From Lasiosphaeria ovina (lineage: Eukaryota; Ascomycota; Sordariomycetes; Sordariales; Lasiosphaeriaceae), in assembly GCA_033439765.1 (NCBI GenBank), contig JAULSN010000004.1, forward strand, positions 4,598,001 through 4,662,000: a stretch of 64,000 nt of DNA, given 5' to 3'. The notes beneath the pieces were generated by a model. The model saw only the letters and a list, made by a program, of their open reading frames with translations, was not told the DNA's origin and did no database searches. The first letter of the stretch is position 1, and each line of letters opens with the position of its first letter. Both the position numbers and the translations under genes were made by a program. Below, piece after piece: positions 21,988-32,042 of the stretch.

Positions 21988-23973
21988 TCATTCCCCCCTG
22001 CCAAAGCGAATGTCAAAGTCTTTGAGCACGCTCATGATGCTGGCTGCTTCCACCTCGATTGGAGCCCGCCCCCGGCCGCTTAAACCATGGCCGATGTAGC
22101 CATGCCGCCTTGTTTCCGGCAGCACAGGAACCGCCCGCAATTTCGGCAGCCATGAGCCAATGTCATCGGCCGCCGCGTCAAAGTTCCGATGGCTAGCCAA
22201 CGTCTTGTACGCGTCGGCGCATGAAAGACTGAGACCGAGGTCACCGGAACCGGCCGCGGCCGATGCAGGATTGTTGCTCTTGCTGTTCGCGTTGATGTTG
22301 TCGCCAGCGCCTGCTGCCGGCTGATCCCCCCCTTTGCAGCACCCCACTAGCCCGCCATTGCCGCAGCACCCACCTCCATTGACACCGGCGGTTGAGCTAC
22401 TATTTCCGGCAGCCTGCTGCCGTCTGCTATTCCTTTCGAAATTGGCTGCTAGCGAGCGACAAAAGAGGCCCGACTTGGCGTCCGAGAGGCACTGTCCACA
22501 AGTCCCAGGCCCGTTAGGGCCACATCCAAAACCAGCAGCCGCCTTCACTGCTGGATTGGGTAGCGAGGCGACGCGAGCTCCGGAACCGCTGCTCTGAGGT
22601 TGAAGCGACTGGCGCATGCCAGGCAACTTGATTGCCCCTGTTGGCGTTACTTCCATTGGCACAGGTGGCATGACATCATCCTCTGACGGTGGTGGTGTAT
22701 GAGTCTGTTGCGCAACATGCGCTTGCTGTGTAGCCGGCGCGGGCGTCATGAAAGACATGGAAGGGATCACCATAGACTCTGCATCTACACACACGCAGTA
22801 CGATCCGTCTTTGCAAAACCCGCAAGACTCCCTCATCTCTTGCGATGCCGTCGGTAGCGACAGGGGCGGGGGCTGCAACTGGCTTGGTTGAGAAGAGTCG
22901 GGCCCGTTGGCTATCCTGCTGCTGCCAGAGGCAAACAGGGCTGTGAAATCCGTCTCCATGTCATCGAGTACCCCCGTGTCAGAGCGCTGCCTCTTCTCCC
23001 CGGGCGCCGTGGATAAAGACGGGGAGCTCGGAGGCAATGGCCGCTTTAAGTCGGCCGCAATCGAGGCACGTATTGATTCCTCGAGACAGGCACACCGTGT
23101 GTCCATGGTGCAGTTACCGCATCCCATGATGACGTCTGCGCTCTGAAGAACTTGCTCGGCACAAGCGCAAGGTCCGTTTGTCTGGCAGGCGCCGCAGGTC
23201 AGGTCTAGCGCCCCTCCACTCGTATCTTCTGGCGGAGAGATGATATGAGAGATGGAGAAGGGCTGGGCCAATGGCCGAGGCTCGGCTATTACTCCTCCGG
23301 AATTTGTCGGAATGCTTCTGTGGACACGGCGCTGTGGATGCTGGTGGGGATGCGAGATATCTAACGACATCGGCTGATGTTGTGTGTTGTCCCAGCTGCT
23401 CGCCATGCCGATATCGCGTCCCTGCCGCTCCTTCTCAAGCAGCGCCTCAAGCCACTGGCACCGTGACTGCAACGTTTGAGTCTCGCTCTCGAGGTGACTG
23501 ACACGTTCCTTCAACTCCCGTACAGTGCGCTCATGGTCCTCGCGCTCGTCGTCCAGCAGCTCCTCCAGCTCGCCGACGCGGGCGGCCCTGCGCTCCCGGA
23601 ACGCGCGCTGAGCAGCACGATTTTGTGCTTTGCGCTTTGTCGGCGGGGTGTCGGTGGCAGGCTTGCGCCCCGGTTTCGGCCGAGGCGGGACAACCCATTC
23701 CCTGGTCGTCATAGTCATGGCTTTCGCCTGCCCCGAAACGCCCGGCGATGCAGCCGACGGCGCAGCCATCATGTGGCCAATCGCAGCCGAAGTATTCAAC
23801 GGCGGCGGCCGGGCTGCTGTGCCGGGGCGGATGGCAATCTGAGGTGCGGTCGTCGAAGCCGCGGATGTTGGGGTGGAGACGTTCGTGGGAGAGGAGGCGG
23901 CTGATGCGGGGCTCGATGCAGCACTCTCAAGTTCGTCCCTGCTGAACATGGTGCTGACCTGAATTGACGACAT
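21988..23973 (-). CDS. hapX: Iron-responsive bZIP factor HapX
   Basis: Regulatory subunit that joins the CCAAT-binding complex to control iron starvation and iron excess responses in the nucleus. The frame is 661 codons without an intron. Residues 91-104 (REWVVPPRPKPGRK) are the Hap4-like contact motif for the CCAAT complex. The basic region KRKAQNRAAQRAFRERRA (about 113-130) leads into a coiled coil to about 180. Four Cys-rich regions typical of HapX follow: CGACQTNGPCAC (260-271), CGNCTMDTRCAC (285-296), CGFCKDGSYCVC (384-395) and CGPNGPGTCGQC with a later C (484-505); these sense iron-sulfur status in studied species. An extra Gly-Cys cluster with two CC pairs lies at about 535-550. The C-terminal 80 residues look conserved. 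It diverges from COG2, and the 1.28-kb spacer carries GATA and CCAAT motifs. Confidence 0.97.
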   Translation of the reverse strand: MSSIQVSTMFSRDELESAASSPASAASSPTNVSTPTSAASTTAPQIAIRPGTAARPPPLNTSAAIGHMMAAPSAASPGVSGQAKAMTMTTREWVVPPRPKPGRKPATDTPPTKRKAQNRAAQRAFRERRAARVGELEELLDDEREDHERTVRELKERVSHLESETQTLQSRCQWLEALLEKERQGRDIGMASSWDNTQHQPMSLDISHPHQHPQRRVHRSIPTNSGGVIAEPRPLAQPFSISHIISPPEDTSGGALDLTCGACQTNGPCACAEQVLQSADVIMGCGNCTMDTRCACLEESIRASIAADLKRPLPPSSPSLSTAPGEKRQRSDTGVLDDMETDFTALFASGSSRIANGPDSSQPSQLQPPPLSLPTASQEMRESCGFCKDGSYCVCVDAESMVIPSMSFMTPAPATQQAHVAQQTHTPPPSEDDVMPPVPMEVTPTGAIKLPGMRQSLQPQSSGSGARVASLPNPAVKAAAGFGCGPNGPGTCGQCLSDAKSGLFCRSLAANFERNSRRQQAAGNSSSTAGVNGGGCCGNGGLVGCCKGGDQPAAGAGDNINANSKSNNPASAAAGSGDLGLSLSCADAYKTLASHRNFDAAADDIGSWLPKLRAVPVLPETRRHGYIGHGLSGRGRAPIEVEAASIMSVLKDFDIRFGRGE

Positions 23974-25250
23974 GGCAACTTAAAAGCGCCCGCGGTAACT
24001 TTGGCAAGGGAAAAAAAAAACCAGAGCACCGGTCAGAGCGGTACTCTTAATTAGTAGACGGCTTCCGATTTCGAATGCCGCCAATCTCCGGCAATTCTAT
24101 GGAGTGAGCGGACCGGGAATATTTATGGCTTCTTTGTTGATGCGACGGGCCACGCTCTCTTCTGGCTATCAGTATCCGTCCGGGTAGTCTCGTCGGCGTT
24201 CCGAATCCGATAGCGTGGGGCTGGCAGGAGGACGAGACGGGAGGCAGTCGGTAATTGATCGCCCACGGAATCGGAAGACGGTGCAAACCACGTGAAGAAA
24301 TAAAGCTGCGACCGAGTCTCCGGTTTGAGGCGTGTGACGCAATGCTTGAGGACGACTCGCCCGACTTAGCTGGGAGATTGTTCTCATGAAGGCACTTCTC
24401 AGTGGGCTTTGAAGGTGCGTGGGCGAAGAAACACGTCCTCAAAGTTCCCGGAATGCAAAAGAGGGGAATTGGTAGTTCAAATTTGCAAGTGCGAGCCACT
24501 TCTCCGGATGTCGGGCACGGGAAGCGCTGCCTCCAGCACCAGTGCAAGCCCCTCGTGGGGTCCGACCCGGTTGAAGATGGCTCTAATGGGTGGGCCCACT
24601 GATCGATTGATAAGATAATCTTAAGAGCGCCTTTCCCAATCCGGCCTAGTCCATTTGCATGGGCCCACTCTTGGCTCCTTGCAAGCCGGTCACCGCAATT
24701 CATCGAGAGAAACTTGGTTATCAGATGGCATCGACTAATAGCCTCTAATCTACTGAGTCACTGGATAAATGTCGTCCCAACTTCGGGGAAATTCAGATGT
24801 ACTTAATCCGGGGATATCTTACGTACTCCAGTTCTGAAGCTACTAATGTTTTAGATCTTGACCAGAGCGACATCGGACGGGATGTCATTCTACTAGCCGA
24901 AATCCGACCTCGAACTCAAGCGCCGCGTAACTCAAAACTCGGATAGGACAGATTACCTGAGTTAGGGAAAGCCTTGTACTGCGCATTCTAGGAGAGATCG
25001 GAGCTGTTGGGGCAGGCCCTGTTGAACGTGTAGAATTCCGAAGCCGTCTCCAATTTGGAAAAGCACCCACTGAAGCGCCCAATGCCGCAGCAAAGCGACA
25101 CGATCTGTAGACCCACTTTTATGTCGCTATAGCCAATCATATCTCGTATCCAGCCTCCGGGCTCTCAGCCGTGTTCCTCTCTGACGTTTTGGAGCAATTG
25201 GGCGATGGTTAATTGGCATCCACATCGACATCCCGACTGCCGTGCACATC
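23974..25250. promoter_or_regulatory. hapX/COG2 divergent promoter with GATA and CCAAT
   Basis: Spacer between the hapX start (23973, minus) and the COG2 start (25251, plus). GATA-type sites matching HGATAR are at 24166-24171 (minus strand), 24208-24213 (plus) and as a tandem TGATAAGATAA at 24608-24618 (plus). CCAAT pentamers are at 24081-24085 and 24636-24640. Siderophore-GATA repression of hapX is established in several fungi; that these sites do it here is inference. No coding region is supported inside. Confidence 0.5.
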
Positions 25251-26213
25251 ATGGCGCAGCTTGGTCTCCCGTCGCCCACCTCGCGACCCGCGTCTTCTTA
25301 CTCGGGCTTCAATCTTGGATCTTCGTCCTCGTCCTCAGATGGCGAGGGGGGGTATGACGACGATGCGCCGTTGCCCTTTCCAACTGCGCTTGCCCGCCGC
25401 GATTTCCTTGCGCCCGACTTCGACCCAGCCTCGTACCTGTCGGCGCTGCACACCGGTTCTTCGGCACGTCACCAAACCCTCGAGGACCTCCGTTCCGAGT
25501 TGCGTGACCGCAGCACCGCCATCAGCGCGGAACTGCTTGAGCTTGTCAACTCCAACTACACGTCCTTCCTCAGCCTCGGCGACGAGCTCAAGGGTGGGGA
25601 GGAACGCGTCGAGGACGTCCGTGTAGCATTGCTCGGCTTCCGCCGCGCCGCCGAGGAGGTTCAGAGCCGCGTTCGCGAGCGCAGAGTCGAGGTTACGGTG
25701 CTGAATGACGAGTTACAAGACGTCAAGGGCGCTGCTGAACTTGGACGGCAGATGCTCGAACTTGACGAGCGCGTCGCCGAGCTGGAAGCCCGTCTCGCCG
25801 TCGGAAGCATACCGGGCTATGCAAAGCAGAAACTAGATGACAGCGACTCAGATTCCGACGATGATGAATGGGCTGATGACATACAAGACACTGACGACGA
25901 TCACGGCGACGGCCTTAGCGAGGGTAGTGGTGACTTTGTCTGCAGCAGCCCGTCGAAGCTGGCCGCCCTAGCTCGTGAGTACGTCCTCATTGGCCGATTA
26001 TCGCGGTCCATTGGGCTTGACTTGCCATTTGTCAAGAAAATGGGGGAAAGGATTATACGTTGCCGAAACACAATTCTACTCGACTTGAGCGCCGCTATGA
26101 AGGAAGCACGAAGGGCCGGGACAAGAGGCCAAGAGCGCGTCATCAGGTTCTTGGGTATATACCGTACCTTGGACGCGGATGTCGAAGCAGTCCGCGTCCT
26201 GAAGGAAAAGTAA
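25251..26213 (+). CDS. COG2: Conserved oligomeric Golgi complex subunit 2
   Basis: Subunit of lobe A of the COG tethering complex, which captures retrograde vesicles at the Golgi. It is 320 codons in one exon, near the length of yeast Cog2 (262) and much shorter than the animal protein, as usual in fungi. After a Ser/Gly/Asp-rich start (1-40), the COG2 N-terminal domain runs from FPTALARRDFLAPDFDPASYL (about 43-63) through the long helix with RSELRDRSTAISAELLELVN (81-100), and coiled coil continues to about 185. An acidic linker at 196-222 precedes a C-terminal helix pair (236-320). I start at the ATG at 25251; the in-frame codon three codons upstream is GTG. It converges with the uL1m gene, 213 bases between stops. 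Confidence 0.9.
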   Translation: MAQLGLPSPTSRPASSYSGFNLGSSSSSSDGEGGYDDDAPLPFPTALARRDFLAPDFDPASYLSALHTGSSARHQTLEDLRSELRDRSTAISAELLELVNSNYTSFLSLGDELKGGEERVEDVRVALLGFRRAAEEVQSRVRERRVEVTVLNDELQDVKGAAELGRQMLELDERVAELEARLAVGSIPGYAKQKLDDSDSDSDDDEWADDIQDTDDDHGDGLSEGSGDFVCSSPSKLAALAREYVLIGRLSRSIGLDLPFVKKMGERIIRCRNTILLDLSAAMKEARRAGTRGQERVIRFLGIYRTLDADVEAVRVLKEK

Positions 26214-26426
26214 AGCATTCATATGGGAAAAAGCGAGAGGACCTTGGCTTGGGCAGCTAAGGGAAAGGTGGCTTGGGCGAAAGAGCAAAAAAAAAGGCAT
26301 TATAACCGGAATATCGATACCCAAAAGCTATAGACAGTTTCTTTTTTCTGGATTCCGAATTATGATACACCACGTAACGACGTACACCAAACACCAATTA
26401 TACATACAAGACAATCCTGCGTGACT

Positions 26427-27424
26427 TTACATGACAGACTCGAGGTCCTCAATCTTGAGGCTCTCGCCTGAGGGGTTGAGCTTGCCATTCAAGCTGAACC
26501 CAGGCCCGCTGGTGGAGCTCAGCACAACCTCATCGAGCAGTTTGACATGCGAGTCGTCAATCTGGTTCATATCTGTCTTGACCTGTCCCATGAACGCCTT
26601 GAGGTTGTCGGATAGCATTTGCGGCGTGAAGCCGAGCTGGCCAATGGCCAGCCGCACCACGCCGTTCCTTTCCCTGAACTCGTCTGCGCCAATCATCTCC
26701 TGCATCGTCCCTTTGAGATCTGTCGTCAACGTCTTGGTCTTGGCGCTGGGCATCAATCCCTTAGGACCCAGCAGCTTGCCCACATTCGCCTTCTTGAGCG
26801 CCGCCTCGCTTTCCTTGTGGCAGATCAGCTTGTTGAACTGGATGTTGCCCTGCCGGATAGCCTCAAATAAACTCTCCTCGCCGACTGCTACGGCACCGAG
26901 CTGCTGCGCCTCCAAGGCTAGGGGGCTGTCCTCGGGGCAGATGACGGCGATACGCGTGTCCGTCTTGACCGGGAACGGCAAGCGAATGCGGTTTCGCAGG
27001 ACGGGACCGTTCTTTTGTGTCTTCAACTTGACGGCGACCTCGTATTTGACGCTGGTAGGCGGGCTTCCGACTTCGAAGGCGCGGAGATATCTATAATTTG
27101 GAAGCACCATCAGCACCTGGCGCACAAGCGGCAACTGATAACTAAGCCAGGGTACCAAACTCACCTCATGGCATCGCAGAGAGAGTACTGGTCCATATTG
27201 GTCATATCATAGGAGCGAAATGTCTTGTACGCCTTCTTCTTCTTCACCACGCGCTTCCGCATGTTGTTGTTTCCACCTGATGATTTCTTGGAGGCATATC
27301 GAACCAGTGGTGTCGCGACCGACGGCAACAGGAAGTTGGGTATTGTGGAAATTGCCATCGGCCTTGCGGGAACCCGCAGACTGAGCCTTGCCAGCGAGGC
27401 AAGGCATTGGGTTGTCGAGGCCAT
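26427..27424 (-). CDS. MRPL1: Mitochondrial ribosomal protein uL1m
   Basis: Large-subunit protein of the mitochondrial ribosome, at the L1 stalk. Two exons: 27424-27165 and 27090-26427, 307 residues; the 74-base intron (27164-27091) has a GTGAGT donor and a TATAG acceptor and restores CDAMRYLRAFEVG. The first 45 or so residues are Arg/Ser/Leu-rich without acids, a mitochondrial presequence. The L1 body shows the RNA-binding signature GKLLGPKGLMPSAKTKTL. The start is the first ATG of the presequence. It is divergent from the glutamyl-tRNA synthetase gene, 362 bases away. Confidence 0.95.
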
Positions 27425-27786
27425 TGGGGGTTGGAATCGAACGGTTGCTCCCACAACGAGTATCGCGAACAGGGAGCTCGAATTACGCTGGGAAAAAAAG
27501 CGTACGCCAATCTGGGCGGTCCCAGCGTCGCGATTTGATGCCTTGGTTCTGAGGCTGAAATGCGGTCTCTGACAGGGGGTGTCAGAGCTTAGACGAACTT
27601 GAGTGGATTGAGTCTTCACCGCCCGGCATAATGAGCTGCCCCGTACTGCCCAACCGCCTGCCCCGCCACACAGGCATCCCACTGACCCCTCCAAAAACTT
27701 GGGGCGATTGACTCAACTTCAACGGCGACGATATACCACCACCACCGCATCTCTCTTTATACAGGCACTCTTCGCTTTGATCCGAC
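27425..27786. promoter_or_regulatory. Bidirectional promoter MRPL1/GUS1
   Basis: The 362 bases between the two divergent ATGs must hold both promoters. No TATA box is obvious. Overlapping short open frames across it on both strands do not resemble any protein. Confidence 0.5.
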
Positions 27787-29922
27787 ATGAAGCTGGACGA
27801 GCTCAAGTCTCTCGAGGCGCTTCTCGCGGCGGATTTCCGCCAGATCGAACCCCGGCTCCAAGCCCTCGACAAGCATCTCATTCTTCGAACCTACCTCGAC
27901 GGCTACTCGCTTGGCGAAATCGACACCAAGATCTGGCTCGCCCTCCGTGGAAACAAGGCAGCCGTGTCCTTCATCAAGAGAGGCAGCCTCGCAAATCTCG
28001 CCAGATGGTTCCAGTTCGTCGAAGACAACCATCCTGAGATCCAGGGGGATATCAAGGCCAAGGATGCCGCCGCAAAGGCCAAGGTTGCTGCCCTTAGCAA
28101 GGCGGGTGGAAGCTATGCCTTGGCGTTGCAGAACGCCGACCAGGGAGTTGTGACGAGATTCTTGCCCGAGCCTTCGTAGGTTGCTCCTCCCAGGGACCAT
28201 TGCCTCGACGAATCACTCCAACTGACAGTTGCCAGGGGATACTTGCACATTGGACATGCCAAAGCCGCGCTGCTCAATGACTACTTTGCCCGGACTTATA
28301 AAGGAACCCTGCGGTTGCGGCTTGATGACACAAACCCGTCAAAGGAGAAGGAGGAGTTTCAGGACGCCATCATTGAGGACTTGGCCTTGATGGGGATTAA
28401 GCCCGACACTCTCACCTACACCTCAGACGTAAGAAGGTCCCAACCGATTTTTCTCAGGGGATTTCGTTTCCCCATCAAACCTACAGAATTCTAACATTTA
28501 GTCTCCCGGAATCCCAGTACTTCGAATACCTCCACGACATGTGCGTTCGACTCATCAAAGAAGGGCACGCGTACGCGGATGACACAGACCAAGAGACGAT
28601 GCGTGACGAGCGCTTCAAGGGCATCGCTTCCAAGCGCCGAGACCGAACTGTCGAAGAGAACCTTCACATTTTCGAGGAGATGAAGAAGGGCACCGGGGAA
28701 GGTCTCCGGAATTGCATCCGTGCCAAGATTTCGGTGGACAACCCGAACAAGGCGATGAGAGACCCGGTTATCTACCGATGCAACGTCGACACTCCTCACC
28801 ATCGTACCGGTACCCGTTACAAGGTTTACCCGACTTACGATCTCGCCGCGCCGTTGGTTGACAGTCACGAGGGCGTCACACATGCCCTGAGGGCCACCGA
28901 GTACACCGACAGGAACCCCCAGTACCAGTGGTTTATCGACACGTTGAAGCTGCGACAGGTCCACATCTGGGACTTTGCTCGTATGAACTTCATCAAGACG
29001 TTCCTCTCAAAGCGGAAATTGGCCAAGTTGGTCGACACTGGGCGGGTCTGGGGTTGGGATGATGTATGGCCGCCTAATTCCCCTTAATTGTTGCCCCTCG
29101 CTGTTGTTCTGACTCCAACTAATATTTTGTATACAGCCGCGATTTCCGACAATTCGCGGAGTTAGGCGAAGGGGTATGACGGTTCCAGCCCTTCGGGATT
29201 TTATCCTGAAGCAGGGTCCAAGCCGAAACATTGTGACTATGGACTGGACAAACTTCTGGGCCAGCAACAAGAAGGAAATTGATCCTATTGCACCCCGCCA
29301 CACAGCCATATCCCAGAGGGATGTTGTCAAGGTTACCATCACCGGCGCCGATGCTCCTGCCGAGCCATTCACGGCAGAGAAGCCGAAGCACCCCAAGAAC
29401 AAGGATGTCGGCACCAAAAATGTCGCCTTTTCATCTGAGCTTATCCTGGATCAGGCTGATGCTAAAAGCTTCAAGGTTGGCGAGGAGATCACACTCATGG
29501 CCTGGGGCAATGCAATTGTCCGAGAGATTGGAAGCGGCGACCCTATCCCTAGCCTCACCTGCGAACTTAACCTTCAAGGTGACGTCAAGTCCACCGAGAA
29601 GAAGGTCACCTGGCTTTCTTCGAAGGGGCAGACCTTGGTGCCCGCTGAGCTCTGGGACTTTGACTATCTCATCACCAAGGATGTCCTGCAAGAGGAAGAT
29701 AACTTGGAAGACTTCTTGACGCCAGTCACGGAGACTGTTGAGGATGCGTGGTGTGACGAGGCTTCAAAGGATCTAAAGAAGGATGACATCATCCAGCTCG
29801 AGAGGCGCGGCTATTACCGGGTCGACAAGGGGCTTGCTGACTGGAAGGACGGCGAGGAGGGCGCAAAGGGGAAGAGGCTTGTGCTGTTCTATATTCCCAC
29901 TGGTAAGACGGGTCCTAAATAG
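27787..29922 (+). CDS. GUS1: Glutamyl-tRNA synthetase, cytosolic
   Basis: Charges cytosolic tRNA-Glu. Four exons: 27787-28175, 28236-28428, 28518-29063 and 29137-29922, 637 residues, with phases consistent throughout. The N-terminal 110 residues resemble the C-half of the GST-like appendage ([19 protein letters not shown]). The class I HIGH motif is YLHIGH at 132-137, right at the exon 1/2 junction PEPSGYLHIGH. The KMSKS counterpart is LSKRK at about 357-361, followed after intron 3 by [17 protein letters not shown], typical of the eukaryotic/archaeal GluRS group. The last 200 residues are the beta-barrel anticodon-binding domain ending [11 protein letters not shown]. Position 5' of the HIGH motif reads RFLPEPSG where the family usually has RFPPEPSG. 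Confidence 0.96.
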
Positions 29923-30644
29923 ATGGTGCCTACCAAGTAACTTGGAGCTAGTGCCTCACAACTGCTAGGACTCATAGTTGTCTTGGGGTGAGCGCAATCA
30001 AGTGAATAAACGTGGATAAAACTGATTTCAACTTGACCATGACCTCTACCCACCTAGGTTTCTGGTTCGTCTCGTCTTCTCGGTGGAGAAACTCTATTCC
30101 CATTGTTAAAACGTTTACTCATACTACAGAGCGTCCACATGGAGTTGGCATTTAATACAAAGCCCTTGTGTTTCTCTACGCTAGGCTTGATGCGATTATC
30201 ACCAAATACACCCTTTGTATAGGCTACCTATAGACCGAGTAGAAATTTCGAATAGCCCGAGCAGACTTATGTTAGGGTGATATCCACCAATGGCCTCGCT
30301 TGTTCTGTCGTCATCGTCAGCTCAGGAAGTCTCTAGACTCAAGACTGAAGACCCACTCAGCCACACTTGTCGTTTCTTCAATACTGGAATATATTGACCA
30401 ATGAAACGACTGCATTTGGCATTCTGTGCGGAAATAAGAACCGAAGGATTAATGGCGACTAAACTGCGGTCGCTAAGATTCCTTGTTCTATTGATAAAAG
30501 GTGTTGTGGCGGCGTGGCTCACTGTTGGGTCCCTTGTGGTTACGAAACAGCCTATGTTTGTTCTGCAAGCGACTACAACGAGATTTTAGGCTATTATATA
30601 GCTAGGCAGTCGACCAGAATCATTATGAAAACGACTCTCAACTC
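29923..30644. other. AT-richer spacer, no gene
   Basis: Downstream flank of GUS1 and upstream flank of the PARP-like pseudogene. It is AT-richer than the neighbouring genes, and no open frame or motif can be supported. Confidence 0.5.
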
Positions 30645-32042
30645 TTGATTTTTACTACTTTTCTTGTCGTCGATTTGAACTTCTCTTCTACGCGTAGGCT
30701 CGTATCAGCTTTGAAACTCCTGGGACTAACGACCAAGCCAGTGAAGATTAAGGGCGGCGATCTCACATTGCTTACTTTAGAGGCTCTAGAGAAGATAGCT
30801 TCTGTCGAGGAAAAGTACGTCAAGAACCCCAAAGCTTCGAGCGGTAGCGAGGTGGTTCAAGAAGGATGGGTAGCCTCCGAAGTGTCCGATTGGAATACCA
30901 TCCTAGAGAACCCGGCTGGTCTCGACCCAAGCACCGTCGTGGACACGGCGTCCCACTTCCTGGGGCGCGCGCTGAAGCAGATCGCCGGAGACTTGCAGTC
31001 TTGGCTGCGTGTTGTCCACATCGAGTCCATCATGCGGCAAGATCTGGCGCGGGGCTTTGTAAACTACCAGACGAGGTTGCGAGAGAAGCTTGAGGGTATG
31101 GACGTGTCCGATCTGCGCGGCAAGCTGCCGCCGCACACGGTGCTCGCAGGCCGTGTCCTGTCCACCATCTCCAAGGAGGATCTGATCGATGAGATGGTTA
31201 AGCCGCGCGTGACATAACACGGAACGCCCCTGTCAAGTGTCAGGTCCATCGTCTGGTTTGGATTCCGGATGCCGGGGAAGATAGTTGACGGGAAAGTGAT
31301 TGCGTCGCCGCGGTCCGGCTTCGTGTTTAACCGTGGCATCTACAGCTCCGACTAGGCAGGGTACGCCATGGCTCATGCCACAGGACAGCGCCAAAGGACT
31401 CCCGTGGGCGATATTCCCACCTTGAGGCTCTTCGTGTGCGCCACAATCATGGGCCGCACCCTCAGCGGGGGGAAACGAGGCTGTTGATCAAAGACATCCC
31501 GTGTATGGCCCGCTCGTAGAAGGCTACGACGCCATTTCGATGGCGGTTACGAGTACGTTGCGCACAACGAGCGAGCCATGCTGCCCTGCTACGTATTGCA
31601 CCTCGACATGGGCCCGGAAAGAGCGGTTAGCATGCTGCAGTGGATAGAAGAGGACAAGCAGCGAGCCAGTAAGCACAAGCCCAAGGTCGATCCGCGACTC
31701 GAAGGCATTACGAACGAAAAGAACAAGACCCCCGGCGACGTGAAGCGCGAAAAGGAGGCCAAGAAGGCGGCGGCCATGAAGTGATTCCCCTACGGCTTTG
31801 GCAGCGCGTCCGGTACCAACTTTGTCATTGAGGAGATTGGCGAAGTTAGCGGCGGCGAGGAGGAATACGGCGAGTGGCAGGATGAGAAACACTCCGTCGC
31901 TTCTTCTTCGGCCTCTGGCGACTCCTCGTCCCACGACAAGGAGGGGGTAATTTCCTCGACCAGTACCAAGCCGCGCGATTTTACAAGAGCACAAAGAAGG
32001 GCTAGACTTGTTCGGGGGAAGACGGTGAGCTGGGAAGAACGA
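30645..32042 (+). pseudogene. Decayed PARP-like ADP-ribosyltransferase gene
   Basis: Frame remains of a PARP-type catalytic domain, broken in several places. In one frame: a 190-codon open stretch with no ATG at its left edge ends in TAA (31215-31217). HGT, the first triad element, follows at 31218-31226. Then comes FNRGIYSSD with the triad Tyr at 31341-31343 and a TAG at 31353-31355. After IPTLRLFVCATIMGRTL the frame shifts by one near 31466-31476 (G6 run), reads EAVDQRHPVYGPLVEGYDA, and shifts back near 31530-31545. YEYVAHNERAMLPCYVL then supplies the triad Glu at 31551-31553. A TGA (31782-31784) stands between AAAMK and FPYGFGSASGTNFVIEEIGE. H-Y-E order and spacing fit PARPs; the exact subfamily is unclear, and the 5' end and true last codon cannot be fixed. 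An intact paralogue elsewhere is expected but not seen here. Confidence 0.75.

Noticed and set aside
27161..27694. 177-codon N-terminal extension of uL1m
   Set aside because: Residues before the ATG at 27424 are Cys/Gly/Arg-rich and unlike a presequence; the clean mitochondrial presequence starts at 27424.
31578..31784. 68-codon frame as an independent small gene
   Set aside because: Its sequence continues homologous-looking frame on both sides across stops and shifts, so it is a fragment of the PARP-like pseudogene.
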